64,000 nt of DNA. Origin: Arcobacter sp. CECT 8986. Its GTDB lineage: Bacteria > Campylobacterota > Campylobacteria > Campylobacterales > Arcobacteraceae. The position numbers and the translations under genes are program-made. How positions within the stretch are numbered: position 1 is the stretch's first letter; each line of letters opens with the position of its first letter. Location: positions 62,001 to 126,000 of the forward strand of contig NZ_PDKG01000002.1 of NCBI RefSeq assembly GCF_004116725.1, in the 5' to 3' direction. Below are positions 45,571-54,422 of this stretch, piece after piece. Under the pieces are notes generated by a model. That model was not told the DNA's origin, ran no database searches, and saw only the letters and a list, made by a program, of their open reading frames with translations.

Positions 45571-46436
45571 GTAAAACTCAAGATTGTGTAATAAAAAATA
45601 GATGGGATGTATTAAAAGAGTTTACAGAAGCTAGAATTGGCTTAGGTAGAGTTGGAGTAAATCTTCCAACAAACGAACTTTTGGCTTTTCAACTAGCCCA
45701 TGCACAAGCACAAGATGCAGTACATTTACCTTTAGATGTTGATAGTTTAAGTCAAGAATTAAACTCGATGCCTATTGATTTGAAACTTCTAAATAATCAA
45801 GTAAATGAAACAGGATTAATTCAAGAAGGGTGTACTCCTATTTTATTACATTCAAAAGCACAAAATAGAAGTGTATATTTGCAAAGACCAGATTTAGGAA
45901 GAAGACTAGATGAACACTCAGTTGAACTTCTTAAAAACTTTAAAAGTGAAGATACTTCATATGATTTAGCAATTGTAATAGTAGATGGATTATCTTCTTT
46001 TGCAATTAAAGAAAATGCAGTTAAATATATAAAAAATCTAACTTCTACTTTAGCAAATGAACAAGATAGTTGGAAAATTGCTCCAATTACTATTGTTCAG
46101 CAAGGAAGAGTAGCAATTGGTGATGAAGTAGGAAGTTTATTAAATGCAAAAGCTGTCTTAGTACTTATTGGAGAAAGACCAGGCCTTAGCTCACCTGATA
46201 GTTTAGGTTTATATTTAACTTATAATCCAAAAGTTGGACTTACAGATGCATATAGAAACTGCATCTCAAATGTTAGACTTGATGGTTTATCTTATGATGA
46301 AGCAGTTAATAAATCTATGTATTTATTAAAAGAATCAAGAAGACTTCAATTAAGTGGAGTAAATTTAAAAGAAAGGACGCAAGACAATATTATAGAAAAT
46401 AGCTTTGATGAAGAGAAGAATTTTTTAATTAAATAA
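45567..46436 (+). CDS. eutC: Ethanolamine ammonia-lyase small subunit
   Basis: 289 residues. ARIGLGRVGVNLPTNELLAF (RIGLGRxG motif), FQLAHAQAQDAVHLPLD, LIGERPGLSSPDSLGLYLTY and CISNVRLDGLSY identify EutC, which completes the cobalamin site. ATGA overlap with eutB implies coupled translation. The permease gene follows after ten bases. Confidence 0.97.
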   Translation: MSKTQDCVIKNRWDVLKEFTEARIGLGRVGVNLPTNELLAFQLAHAQAQDAVHLPLDVDSLSQELNSMPIDLKLLNNQVNETGLIQEGCTPILLHSKAQNRSVYLQRPDLGRRLDEHSVELLKNFKSEDTSYDLAIVIVDGLSSFAIKENAVKYIKNLTSTLANEQDSWKIAPITIVQQGRVAIGDEVGSLLNAKAVLVLIGERPGLSSPDSLGLYLTYNPKVGLTDAYRNCISNVRLDGLSYDEAVNKSMYLLKESRRLQLSGVNLKERTQDNIIENSFDEEKNFLIK

Positions 46437-46446
46437 GGGAGAGAAA

Positions 46447-47850
46447 ATGAAAACGTTAGATAAAGATTATTTAGCAAAAAGACAATTAAAAAGAGGAACA
46501 GCAGGTTGGCTGTTATTAACAGGGTTAGGAATTTCATATGTTATTTCTGGTGATTTTGCCGGATGGAACTTTGGTATCGCTGAAGCAGGTTGGGGTGGTT
46601 TTGCAATTGCTGCTGCACTTATGGCTTTAATGTACTTTTGTTTAGTTTTATCATTAGCAGAAATGTCAGCTGCAATTCCAGCAGCAGGTGGTGGTTATAG
46701 TTTTGCAAGACAAGTTATGGGTCCAGCAGGTGGGTATTTAACTGGTCTTGCAATCTTAATTGAGTATGCATTAGCACCCGCTGCAATTGTTATTTTTATT
46801 GGTTCTGCTGTTGAAGCGTTACTTGGAATAAATGGTCCTTTAGTTTATGCAATTTTTTATGCTGTATTTATTGCTATACATTTATTAGGTGTTGGTGAAG
46901 CATTGAAAAGTATGTTGATTATTAGTGGTTTTGCAGTATTTGCAATTATTGCTACTTCATTTGCATTACTTGGTGATTTTAATGTTGCTAATTTATTTGA
47001 TATAAAAGCAAGTGCAGATGCAGTTGGTGCAAATTCATTTATGCCATTTGGATGGTATGGTATTTGGGCAGCATTACCTTTTGCAATGTGGTTATTTTTA
47101 GCAGTTGAAGGTGTTCCTTTAGCAGCAGAAGAAGCAAAAAATCCAGCAAAAGATGTACCAAAAGGTATTATTGCAGCGATGGTATTTTTATTTTTCACTG
47201 CTGTATTAGTTCTATTTTTATTAGCTGGTTCTTCAAGTGCAAGTATGATTGGAAAAAGTGCAGTACCTTTAGTTGATGCATTAAATGCAACTGGAAGTAC
47301 AACTTTAGCAACTGTTGTAAATGTTTTAGGATTAGCAGGTTTAATTGCATCATTTTTCTCTATTATCTTTGGATATAGTAGATTGATATTTGCTCTATCA
47401 AGAGCTGGGTATTTACCAAAATTTTTATCTTTAACAAGTAAAAGAAAAACTCCAACTTGGGCTTTAATTGTTCCTGGTGTATTAGGATTTTTAGCATCAT
47501 TAAGTGGTGAGGGTGATTTAATGTTAGCAATGGCAGTTGTAGGTGCAACTATTTCATATGCTTTAATGTCTTTAAGTCATATTCTATTAAGAGTAAAAAG
47601 AAAAGATTTAAATAGACCATATAAAACTCCAGGAGGAGTAGTTACTTCTTCTATTTCATTAATTTTAAGTTTAGTTGCATTAACTGGTGTTTATGCATTT
47701 GACCCAAGAGCATTTAACTATACATTAATTATCTATGCAATAGGGGCATTATATTACTTCTTTTATAGTAAAAATTCACTTGTTGCGAAAACAGCAGAAG
47801 AAGAGTTTGCTATGCTAGAACAAGCAGAGAGTGAACTTGAAGCTGCATAA
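46447..47850 (+). CDS. eat: Ethanolamine permease (APC superfamily)
   Basis: 467 residues with about twelve membrane helices. GTAGWLLLTGLGISYVISGD and GWNFGIAEAGWGGFAIAAAL match the ethanolamine permease branch of the amino acid-polyamine-organocation family; AEMSAAIPAAGGGYSFARQV is the general APC motif. It is the third gene of the eut operon (GGGAGAG ribosome site) and should import the substrate of EutBC. A strong terminator follows. Confidence 0.93.
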   Translation: MKTLDKDYLAKRQLKRGTAGWLLLTGLGISYVISGDFAGWNFGIAEAGWGGFAIAAALMALMYFCLVLSLAEMSAAIPAAGGGYSFARQVMGPAGGYLTGLAILIEYALAPAAIVIFIGSAVEALLGINGPLVYAIFYAVFIAIHLLGVGEALKSMLIISGFAVFAIIATSFALLGDFNVANLFDIKASADAVGANSFMPFGWYGIWAALPFAMWLFLAVEGVPLAAEEAKNPAKDVPKGIIAAMVFLFFTAVLVLFLLAGSSSASMIGKSAVPLVDALNATGSTTLATVVNVLGLAGLIASFFSIIFGYSRLIFALSRAGYLPKFLSLTSKRKTPTWALIVPGVLGFLASLSGEGDLMLAMAVVGATISYALMSLSHILLRVKRKDLNRPYKTPGGVVTSSISLILSLVALTGVYAFDPRAFNYTLIIYAIGALYYFFYSKNSLVAKTAEEEFAMLEQAESELEAA

Positions 47851-47877
47851 AAAATAAGAGATTTTTCTCTTATTTTT
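47851..47877 (+). terminator. Intrinsic terminator of the eut operon
   Basis: AATAAGAGA (47853-47861) and TCTCTTATT (47866-47874) form a perfect stem with a TTTT loop, extended by flanking A/T pairs and followed by a T run. Confidence 0.9.
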
Positions 47878-47956
47878 TATTTAAAATACATTTATATTAC
47901 ACTTTTACCCCACCTTAGTATGTTAAAGTTTTTCAACTACATATAAGGAGAGAAGA

Positions 47957-49399
47957 ATGCTTTCAGAAATCAATGATTTTTTGAATAACTTAATCTGGGG
48001 TAATATCTTAATCTATTTACTTCCACTATTAGGTATATTTTTTACAGTAAGTTCGAGATTTGTACAATTTAGATATTTTTTTAAAATGTTTAATATTTTA
48101 AGAGATACAGTTCATGATAAAGAGGGACATATTAGTTCTTTTCAAGCACTAATGCTAAGTGTTGCTGGACGTGTTGGTGGTGGTAACATCGCAGGTGTTG
48201 CCGTTGCAATTACTTTAGGTGGTCCAGGTGCAGTTTTCTGGATGTGGATAATTGGTCTAATTGGAATGAGTACTAGTTTTTTTGAGTGTTCTTTAGCTCA
48301 ACTTTATAAAGAAAAAGATGGTATTGATTCTAATGTATATAGAGGTGGACCAGCATATTATGTAACAAAAGCATTGGGACAAAGATGGTTAGGTATTATT
48401 ATTTCTATATTACTTATGATTACTTTTGGTTTTGCTTTTAATGCAACACAATCTTTTATTATTACTACCTCTTTTGAATCTTCATTTTCTATTCCTACTT
48501 GGGTAACTGGTATTGCCTTAACTTTAGTTTTTGGTTTTGCAGTTTTTGGAGGAATTAAAAGAATTACAAAAATTTCTGAAGTTATTGTTCCTATTATGGC
48601 ATTAGGATATTTATTAATTGCAGTAGTTGTTATTGGACTTAATGTATCAGAAATTCCATCTTTAATCTCTTTAATTGTTAAAGAAGCATTTACACCAAGT
48701 TCAGCAATTGCTGGTGGTTTAGGTGCAGTTATTTTACAAGGTGCAAAAAGAGGAATGTTCTCAAATGAAGCAGGTCTTGGTTCAGCACCAAATGTTGCAG
48801 CAGTAGCTTATGTTGCACACCCAGTACAACAAGGTATTGTTCAATCTTTTTCTGTATTTATTGATACAATTATTCTTTGTTCTTGTACAGCATTTATTAT
48901 TCTTCTATCTGGTGTTTATACTCCTGGTATTTCTGGAGTTGATGGAGTTTTATTAACTCAAAACTCTTTAATTGAACATATTGGACCATTAGGTGGATAT
49001 TTTGTAACTATTGCACTATTTTTATTTGGTTTTTCTTCAATTTTATATAACTATTATTTAGCAGAAAATTCACTAAACTTTTTCTCAAGAGGTAACAAAT
49101 TATACTTTACACTATTTAGAGTATTTGTTGCAGGACTTATTATTTGGGGTTCTTTACAAGATTTAGGTTCTATTTTCTCATTTGCTGATTTATCTATGGG
49201 ATTATTAGCAGTTATTAATATGATAGCAATTGCACTATTATATAAACCTGCTCTAAGACTTATCAAAGGTTATGACAGACAAATAAAAGAGGGTAAAACT
49301 CCAGTATTAAGATATAACGATTATCAAGAGTTTAAAATTGATAAAAATACTTGGAAAGAGATAGTTGATAATATCAACGATAAAAAAAATGAAAAGTAA
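47957..49399 (+). CDS. Alanine/glycine:cation symporter (AGCS family)
   Basis: 480 residues with about ten to eleven membrane helices. Family motifs: VAGRVGGGNIAGVAVAITLG near the N-terminus and GAKRGMFSNEAGLGSAPNVA, plus WMWIIGLIGMSTSFFECSLA. Imports alanine or glycine with sodium or protons. AAGGAGAG ribosome site, own promoter region after the eut terminator and own terminator. Together with aspA and glutamate dehydrogenase it fits amino-acid catabolism. Confidence 0.95.
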   Translation: MLSEINDFLNNLIWGNILIYLLPLLGIFFTVSSRFVQFRYFFKMFNILRDTVHDKEGHISSFQALMLSVAGRVGGGNIAGVAVAITLGGPGAVFWMWIIGLIGMSTSFFECSLAQLYKEKDGIDSNVYRGGPAYYVTKALGQRWLGIIISILLMITFGFAFNATQSFIITTSFESSFSIPTWVTGIALTLVFGFAVFGGIKRITKISEVIVPIMALGYLLIAVVVIGLNVSEIPSLISLIVKEAFTPSSAIAGGLGAVILQGAKRGMFSNEAGLGSAPNVAAVAYVAHPVQQGIVQSFSVFIDTIILCSCTAFIILLSGVYTPGISGVDGVLLTQNSLIEHIGPLGGYFVTIALFLFGFSSILYNYYLAENSLNFFSRGNKLYFTLFRVFVAGLIIWGSLQDLGSIFSFADLSMGLLAVINMIAIALLYKPALRLIKGYDRQIKEGKTPVLRYNDYQEFKIDKNTWKEIVDNINDKKNEK

Positions 49400-49418
49400 G
49401 AGATAACTCTTACTTTTT
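49392..49418 (+). terminator. Intrinsic terminator of the AGCS gene
   Basis: AAAAGTAAGAG (49392-49402) and CTCTTACTTTT (49407-49417) form a perfect 11-bp stem with ATAA loop, overlapping the end of the gene and followed by T. Confidence 0.9.
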
Positions 49419-49512
49419 ATTACTTCATAAAAAGCTACATTTTCTCATATATAACTGAAATATTATTAAAAAGTTTGCTACAATACATTAGTTTTTATTA
49501 TCAAGGATTTTT

Positions 49513-50649
49513 ATGTTTACTAAAGAAGGAATACCTTTTTTTACGATTATTATGCCTTTTTTATTTGTTATTTTTATATCTTTTTTTGCAACTTCGTACT
49601 ATTTAAAACTCTCAGAAGAGAACTTTTATGAAGATATGAAAGAGTATAGAACTGTATATATTAATCAAAATAAAACAACTGATGAGGTTAAAAGATTAGT
49701 ACAAAACTTAGATAAAAAGCATAAACAAAGACAGCAAAAATTCAAAGATTTTATGAAAATTTTGACATTAATAGTTGTAGTAACAATGGCTATTTTCTCA
49801 TTTATTATGGTATCTATTATAAATGATGTTGTCATAAAATATAAAAGACAAGTTTTAAATAAAGAGAAAAAACTAGAAAAACTAAACTCAACACTATCTG
49901 AAAAAGTAAAAGCGGGTATTCAAGAAGCAAAAAGAAAAGATAAAACAATTTTAGAACAATCAAGACTTGCAAGAATGGGAACTATGCTTAGTATGATTGC
50001 TCACCAATGGCGACAACCTTTGACTCAATTATCAGTTGTTTTAATGGAGTTAGAAGTTGCTACAAGATTAAAAAAAGTAAATGACAAACACATTTTAGAC
50101 TCTGTTGAAAAAAGTGATAAGATGATAGAATTTATGTCAAATACAATAGATGATTTTAGAAACTTTTATAAACCAAATAAGAAAAAAGAGCATTTTTTTG
50201 TTATGGATGCTTGTAATAAAGCTATAAATTTAATAAATGCAACACTAGACCATGGCGCAATTACTTTAAATATAGAAAATAAAAATGATAAATTAATATA
50301 TGGTTATGCAAGTGAATATTCTCAAGTGATTTTAAATCTTTTGGCAAATGCAAGTGATATTTTAGTTGAAAGAGAGATAAAAAATCCAAAAATAGATATA
50401 ATAATCGAGTATGAAAATAATTATAGTATCGTAACTATAAAAGATAATGCTGGTGGAATAAAAGAAGAGAATATGGATTTAGTTTTTGACCCATATTATA
50501 CAACAAAAGATTCAACTAAAGGAACAGGTTTAGGATTGTATATCTCTAAACTTATTATTGAAAAAAATATGAGAGGACATTTAGTAGTCTCAAATAGTAG
50601 TGAAGGTGCTGTTTTTAAAATTTCAATAATGGATGAAAAAAATGGATGA
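49513..50649 (+). CDS. Membrane sensor histidine kinase
   Basis: 378 residues. Two membrane helices (~9-28 and ~84-107) enclose a short extracytoplasmic segment of ~55 residues, then a coiled coil (KEKKLEKLNSTLSEKVKAG), the phosphoacceptor box MIAHQWRQPLTQLSVVL and an HATPase domain (NLLANASDILVE N-box, IKDNAGGI G1, GTGLGLYISKLIIE G2). All kinase motifs are intact. It overlaps the response-regulator gene by 17 bases. Signal unknown; neighbours are amino-acid transport and aspA. Confidence 0.95.
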   Translation: MFTKEGIPFFTIIMPFLFVIFISFFATSYYLKLSEENFYEDMKEYRTVYINQNKTTDEVKRLVQNLDKKHKQRQQKFKDFMKILTLIVVVTMAIFSFIMVSIINDVVIKYKRQVLNKEKKLEKLNSTLSEKVKAGIQEAKRKDKTILEQSRLARMGTMLSMIAHQWRQPLTQLSVVLMELEVATRLKKVNDKHILDSVEKSDKMIEFMSNTIDDFRNFYKPNKKKEHFFVMDACNKAINLINATLDHGAITLNIENKNDKLIYGYASEYSQVILNLLANASDILVEREIKNPKIDIIIEYENNYSIVTIKDNAGGIKEENMDLVFDPYYTTKDSTKGTGLGLYISKLIIEKNMRGHLVVSNSSEGAVFKISIMDEKNG

Positions 50650-51331
50650 TAGATTATTAAAAGAGTTAAAACATATACCAATTTTATGTGTTGAAGATGA
50701 AGATGGAATTAGACAAAGTATAGTTCAAACACTTCAATACTACTTTGATGAAGTTTATGAAGCCCAAGATGGGAATGAGGCTTTTGAGTTATACGAATAT
50801 TATAAACCTAAAATAGTTTTGACAGATATACAGATGAAAAACTGTGATGGAGTTGAGTTAGTAAAAAGAATAAGACAACTTGATAAGGATGTAACGATAT
50901 TTGTTCTTACAGCTTATTCTAATGAAGAGTATCTTTTAGATTTAATAAATTTAAACATCAATCACTATATTTTAAAACCTTTAAATTTAAAAAAATTAAA
51001 TGAAGCATTATTAAAATATCTTGATAAAGATTTAAAACCTATTGAGTTATGTGAAGGTTTGGTTTTAGATATAGAAAAAAGAGAAGTTATTTATAATAAC
51101 GATGAAATAATATCTTTAAGAAAAAGAGAAAAAGATTTTTTACAACTTCTAGTAAAAAGAAAAAACTCAATAGTTACATATGAACAAATAGAACAAGAAC
51201 TTTGGCTAGAAAAAGAGATGACAACCCATGCTTTAAAATCTTTTATTAAAGATTTACGTTCAAAACTGCCTATAAATATTATAAAAAATGTCCCACAAGA
51301 AGGTTATACTTTAGCAAAAGAATGCCAATAA
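50633..51331 (+). CDS. Response regulator, receiver plus winged-helix DNA-binding domain
   Basis: 232 residues. Receiver domain residues ~14-130 with acidic pair in ILCVEDEDGIRQS, phosphoacceptor Asp in IVLTDIQMKNCDG, Thr/Ser in FVLTAYS and Lys in YILKPLN. C-terminal OmpR/PhoB-type winged helix (LRKREKDFLQLLVKRKNSIV to LRSKLP). Starts within the kinase gene at ATG 50633; ATG 50642 with GGA eight bases upstream is an alternative giving a protein three residues shorter. Cognate partner of the kinase. Likely targets include neighbouring amino-acid genes, but no operator is identified. Confidence 0.95.
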   Translation: MKKMDDRLLKELKHIPILCVEDEDGIRQSIVQTLQYYFDEVYEAQDGNEAFELYEYYKPKIVLTDIQMKNCDGVELVKRIRQLDKDVTIFVLTAYSNEEYLLDLINLNINHYILKPLNLKKLNEALLKYLDKDLKPIELCEGLVLDIEKREVIYNNDEIISLRKREKDFLQLLVKRKNSIVTYEQIEQELWLEKEMTTHALKSFIKDLRSKLPINIIKNVPQEGYTLAKECQ

Positions 51332-51400
51332 AAAAAATATACACTTTTTATATACTTTTATAATATATGCTTCTAAAAATTTTTATATAAAGAGGATGTT

Positions 51401-52813
51401 ATGGCAGAAAATTTTAGAATTGAACATGATTTTCTAGGTGAAAAACAAATAGATGAAAATTGTTATTATGGAATTCAAACTTTAAGAGCAAAAGAGAATT
51501 TTGATATAACAAAAACAACTCTATCTTTATTTCCTAATTTTATTAAATCACTTGCAAAAGTTAAAAAAGCTTGCGCACTTACAAACTTTGAGTTAGGTGA
51601 TTTAACATTAGAGCAAAAAGATGCAATAGTTCAAGCTTGTAATGAGATTATTGATGGGAAATTTCATGACCAGTTTATTGTTGACCCTATTCAAGGTGGA
51701 GCTGGAACTTCAACAAATATGAATGCAAATGAAGTTATTGCAAATAGAGCATTAGAAATATTAGGTCATCCAAGAAGTGCTTATGATATCATTCATCCAA
51801 ATAATCATATTAATATGAGTCAATCTACAAATGATGTTTATCCAACAGCAATAAAATTAACTTTATATGAATTAATCTATAAATTAAAAGACTCACTTAG
51901 ATTTTTAAGAGACTCTTTTCATGATAAATCAGTAGAGTTTAAAGATGTTCTAAAAATGGGTAGAACTCAACTTCAAGATGCAGTTCCAATGACATTAGGA
52001 CAAGAGTTTCAAACATTTGCAGTTATGATTGATGAAGATATTTTTAGATTAAGAGAAGCACAAGCACTTTTAAAAGAAGTAAACTTAGGTGCAACTGCAA
52101 TTGGAACAGGAATAAATACAAAAAAAGAGTATCAAAAGAAAGTTATTAATCATCTAAGAGATGTAACTGGAGTTGATTATGAAAGTGCTGGAGATTTAAT
52201 AGAAGCAACACAAGACACGGGAGTTTTTGTGCATATTTCTGGTATACTTAAAAGAGTTGCAATTAAAGTTTCAAAAATTTGTAATGACTTAAGATTATTA
52301 AGTTCAGGTCCTAGAGCTGGATTTAACGAAATCAATCTACCTAAAATGCAACCAGGAAGTTCAATCATGCCAGGAAAAGTAAATCCTGTAATTCCTGAAG
52401 TAGTAAATCAAGTAGCTTTTGAGGTAATTGGAGCAGATTCAACTATATCAATTGCTTGTGAGGGTGGACAACTTCAACTTAATGTTTTTGAGCCATTAGT
52501 AGCATATAAATTAATGAATTCAATAAATATGATGAGAAGAGCATTTTATTCACTTGGTGATAAATGTGTAAAAGGTATTACTGCAAATGAAGATGTTTGT
52601 ATGGAATATATCTTAAACTCTGTAACACTTGTAACTTGCTTGAATCCTATTTTAGGTTATGAAAAAAGTTCAGCAATTGCAAAAGAAGCATTAGCAACAA
52701 ATAAAAGAGTATATGATCTTCTTTTAGAAAAAGAACTATTTACAAAAGAAGAGTTAGATGAATTACTGCATCCAAAAAATATGGTAAATAATTATGAAAG
52801 AAAGGACGATTAA
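51401..52813 (+). CDS. aspA: Aspartate ammonia-lyase
   Basis: 470 residues. MSQSTNDVYPTAIKL, GAGTSTNMNANEVIANRALE and the signature GSSIMPGKVNPVIPEVVNQV place it in the fumarase/aspartase superfamily; IRVEHD-like IEHDFLGEKQIDENCYYGIQ at the start favours aspartase over fumarase. It converts aspartate to fumarate and ammonia, feeding the TCA cycle or fumarate respiration. A -10-like TATAAT is at 51359-51364, and AGAGGATG before ATG. Its last base is the first of the next gene's ATG. Confidence 0.96.
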   Translation: MAENFRIEHDFLGEKQIDENCYYGIQTLRAKENFDITKTTLSLFPNFIKSLAKVKKACALTNFELGDLTLEQKDAIVQACNEIIDGKFHDQFIVDPIQGGAGTSTNMNANEVIANRALEILGHPRSAYDIIHPNNHINMSQSTNDVYPTAIKLTLYELIYKLKDSLRFLRDSFHDKSVEFKDVLKMGRTQLQDAVPMTLGQEFQTFAVMIDEDIFRLREAQALLKEVNLGATAIGTGINTKKEYQKKVINHLRDVTGVDYESAGDLIEATQDTGVFVHISGILKRVAIKVSKICNDLRLLSSGPRAGFNEINLPKMQPGSSIMPGKVNPVIPEVVNQVAFEVIGADSTISIACEGGQLQLNVFEPLVAYKLMNSINMMRRAFYSLGDKCVKGITANEDVCMEYILNSVTLVTCLNPILGYEKSSAIAKEALATNKRVYDLLLEKELFTKEELDELLHPKNMVNNYERKDD

Positions 52814-53307
52814 TGAAAGTAACTATTATCAATACTGGTGGGACTTTTAACAAAAGATATAATCCAATTAAAGGGCAACTTGAAGTTCCATCTGATAATA
52901 TAGCTTTAGATAAGATTGTAGCTTCATGCCACAATGTAGATTTTGAGATAGTAAATGTAGTATCAAAAGATAGCTTAGATATGACAGATGAAGATAGACA
53001 AGTTATTTGTGATGCTATTAAAAATACGCAAAATGATAATATTATTATAATTCATGGAACAGATACTGTTCATTTGACAAGTGCATTAATAAAAGAAGAA
53101 AAAATAGCTAAAAAAATTGTATTTACAGGAGCTATGGTTCCAATGAGTATAGATACAGTTGAAGCTACTATGAACTTCTCTCAAGCATTAGGATTTTTAA
53201 GTGCAAATGTAGAAAATGGTACTTATATTTCAATGCATGGAGTTGTAGTTGACTCTTCTAAACTTGTAAAAAATAGAGAATTAGGACAATTCTTAATTCA
53301 AAACTAA
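52813..53307 (+). CDS. Single-domain asparaginase-like protein
   Basis: 164 residues, half the length of L-asparaginase, corresponding to the N-terminal domain only. Both catalytic threonine motifs are kept: NTGGTF (Thr11) and IIHGTDTVHLTSAL (Thr83-Asp84), plus KKIVFTGAMVPM. The C-terminal domain that completes the active site is absent and no remnant follows; a terminator comes six bases after the stop. It overlaps aspA by one base (TAATG), suggesting asparagine-to-fumarate conversion. Activity of the one-domain form is unproven. Such short forms appear to be a stable class rather than a fresh truncation. Confidence 0.85.
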   Translation: MKVTIINTGGTFNKRYNPIKGQLEVPSDNIALDKIVASCHNVDFEIVNVVSKDSLDMTDEDRQVICDAIKNTQNDNIIIIHGTDTVHLTSALIKEEKIAKKIVFTGAMVPMSIDTVEATMNFSQALGFLSANVENGTYISMHGVVVDSSKLVKNRELGQFLIQN

Positions 53308-53311
53308 TTAT

Positions 53312-53338
53312 AAAATAAGAGGTTTTCCTCTTATTTTT
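53312..53338 (+). terminator. Intrinsic terminator of the aspA operon
   Basis: AAAATAAGAGG (53312-53322) and CCTCTTATTTT (53327-53337) form a perfect 11-bp stem with TTTT loop and trailing T. Confidence 0.92.
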
Positions 53339-53435
53339 ACTTTTTTTCTCAACAAATAACTCTAAATTTGCTTTTTAAAATTAAAATAACTTAACTTTGG
53401 GTAAAATCACGAAAACTAAATATAGGATATTTTTT

Positions 53436-54356
53436 ATGGCAATTTATACATGTGGACATACTACTCCTGATTCAGATTCTATCTGTTCAGCGATTTCATT
53501 AGCTTATTTATTAAATAAAATAGGAAGAGATGCTATTCCTGCAAGACAAGGACCAGTTAGCCCTGAGACTCAATTTATCTTAGATAGATTTGGTTTTGAA
53601 GCACCTGAACTTAAAACTGAATTTGCTGGATGTGAACTATTTATCACTGATTATTCAGATAGAGGACAAGCTCCAAAAGATTTAGATGCAGCAACAGTTG
53701 TTGGTATTGTTGACCATCATAAATTAGGTGATATTACAACTTCTACACCTTTAGAGTGTTGGATTAGACCTGTTGGATGTACAAATACAATTGTAAAAGA
53801 GATGTATGATTTTCATGGTGTTGAAATTCCTGCAAATATTGCTGGTGTTATGATGTGTGCAATTTTAAGTGATACAGTAATCTTTAAATCACCAACATGT
53901 ACAGAAACTGATATTAAAGCAGTAAGAGAGTTAGCTGCTATTGCTGGTGTTGAAGATTTTGGTGCAGTTGGAATGGAAATGTTTAAAGTTAAATCAGCAG
54001 TTGAAGGTGTTCCTGTAAGAGATTTAATTTTAAGAGATTATAAACCATTTGATATGCATGGAAGTGCAGTTGGAATTGGTCAATTAGAAGTTATTGATTT
54101 AGCTATTTTTGATGAAGTAAAAGATGAATTACAAGCTGATTTAGATAAATTAAGAGAAGAAAATAATTTACATACTGCTTGTTTATTACTTACAGATATT
54201 ATGAAAGAAGGTTCTGAAGTATTAGTTTCTTCAACAGATTCATCTGTATTTGAAAAAGCATTTGACGTAAAACTTGAAAACAATAAAGTTTGGTTAGATG
54301 GTTGTTTATCAAGAAAAAAACAAATTATTCCTTTCTTAGAACCTGCATTCGCATAG
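53436..54356 (+). CDS. ppaC: Manganese-dependent inorganic pyrophosphatase (family II)
   Basis: 306 residues from ATG 53436, following AGGATAT; an ATG at 53397 in frame adds 13 unrelated residues. DHH-type phosphoesterase motifs: CGHTTPDSDSICSAI, IVDHHKLG, CTNTIV and the C-terminal CLSRKKQIIPFLEPAF with the SRKKQ substrate motif. Hydrolyses pyrophosphate with Mn or Co. Monocistronic between two terminators. No family I pyrophosphatase gene is in the window. Confidence 0.96.
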   Translation: MAIYTCGHTTPDSDSICSAISLAYLLNKIGRDAIPARQGPVSPETQFILDRFGFEAPELKTEFAGCELFITDYSDRGQAPKDLDAATVVGIVDHHKLGDITTSTPLECWIRPVGCTNTIVKEMYDFHGVEIPANIAGVMMCAILSDTVIFKSPTCTETDIKAVRELAAIAGVEDFGAVGMEMFKVKSAVEGVPVRDLILRDYKPFDMHGSAVGIGQLEVIDLAIFDEVKDELQADLDKLREENNLHTACLLLTDIMKEGSEVLVSSTDSSVFEKAFDVKLENNKVWLDGCLSRKKQIIPFLEPAFA

Positions 54357-54361
54357 TCTTT

Positions 54362-54392
54362 AAAAGATAGCATTTTTTGCTATCTTTTATTT
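54362..54392 (+). terminator. Intrinsic terminator of ppaC
   Basis: AAAAGATAGCA (54362-54372) and TGCTATCTTTT (54378-54388) form a perfect 11-bp stem with a T5 loop, followed by A then T run. Confidence 0.9.
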
Positions 54393-54422
54393 TTATTCTT
54401 ATTATTTTTAAGGCTTATTATT

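Noticed and set aside
52813-53307. Asparaginase pseudogene
   Set aside because: The frame is clean, the catalytic motifs are intact and a terminator follows directly with no remnant of a second domain, so a stable short form is more likely.
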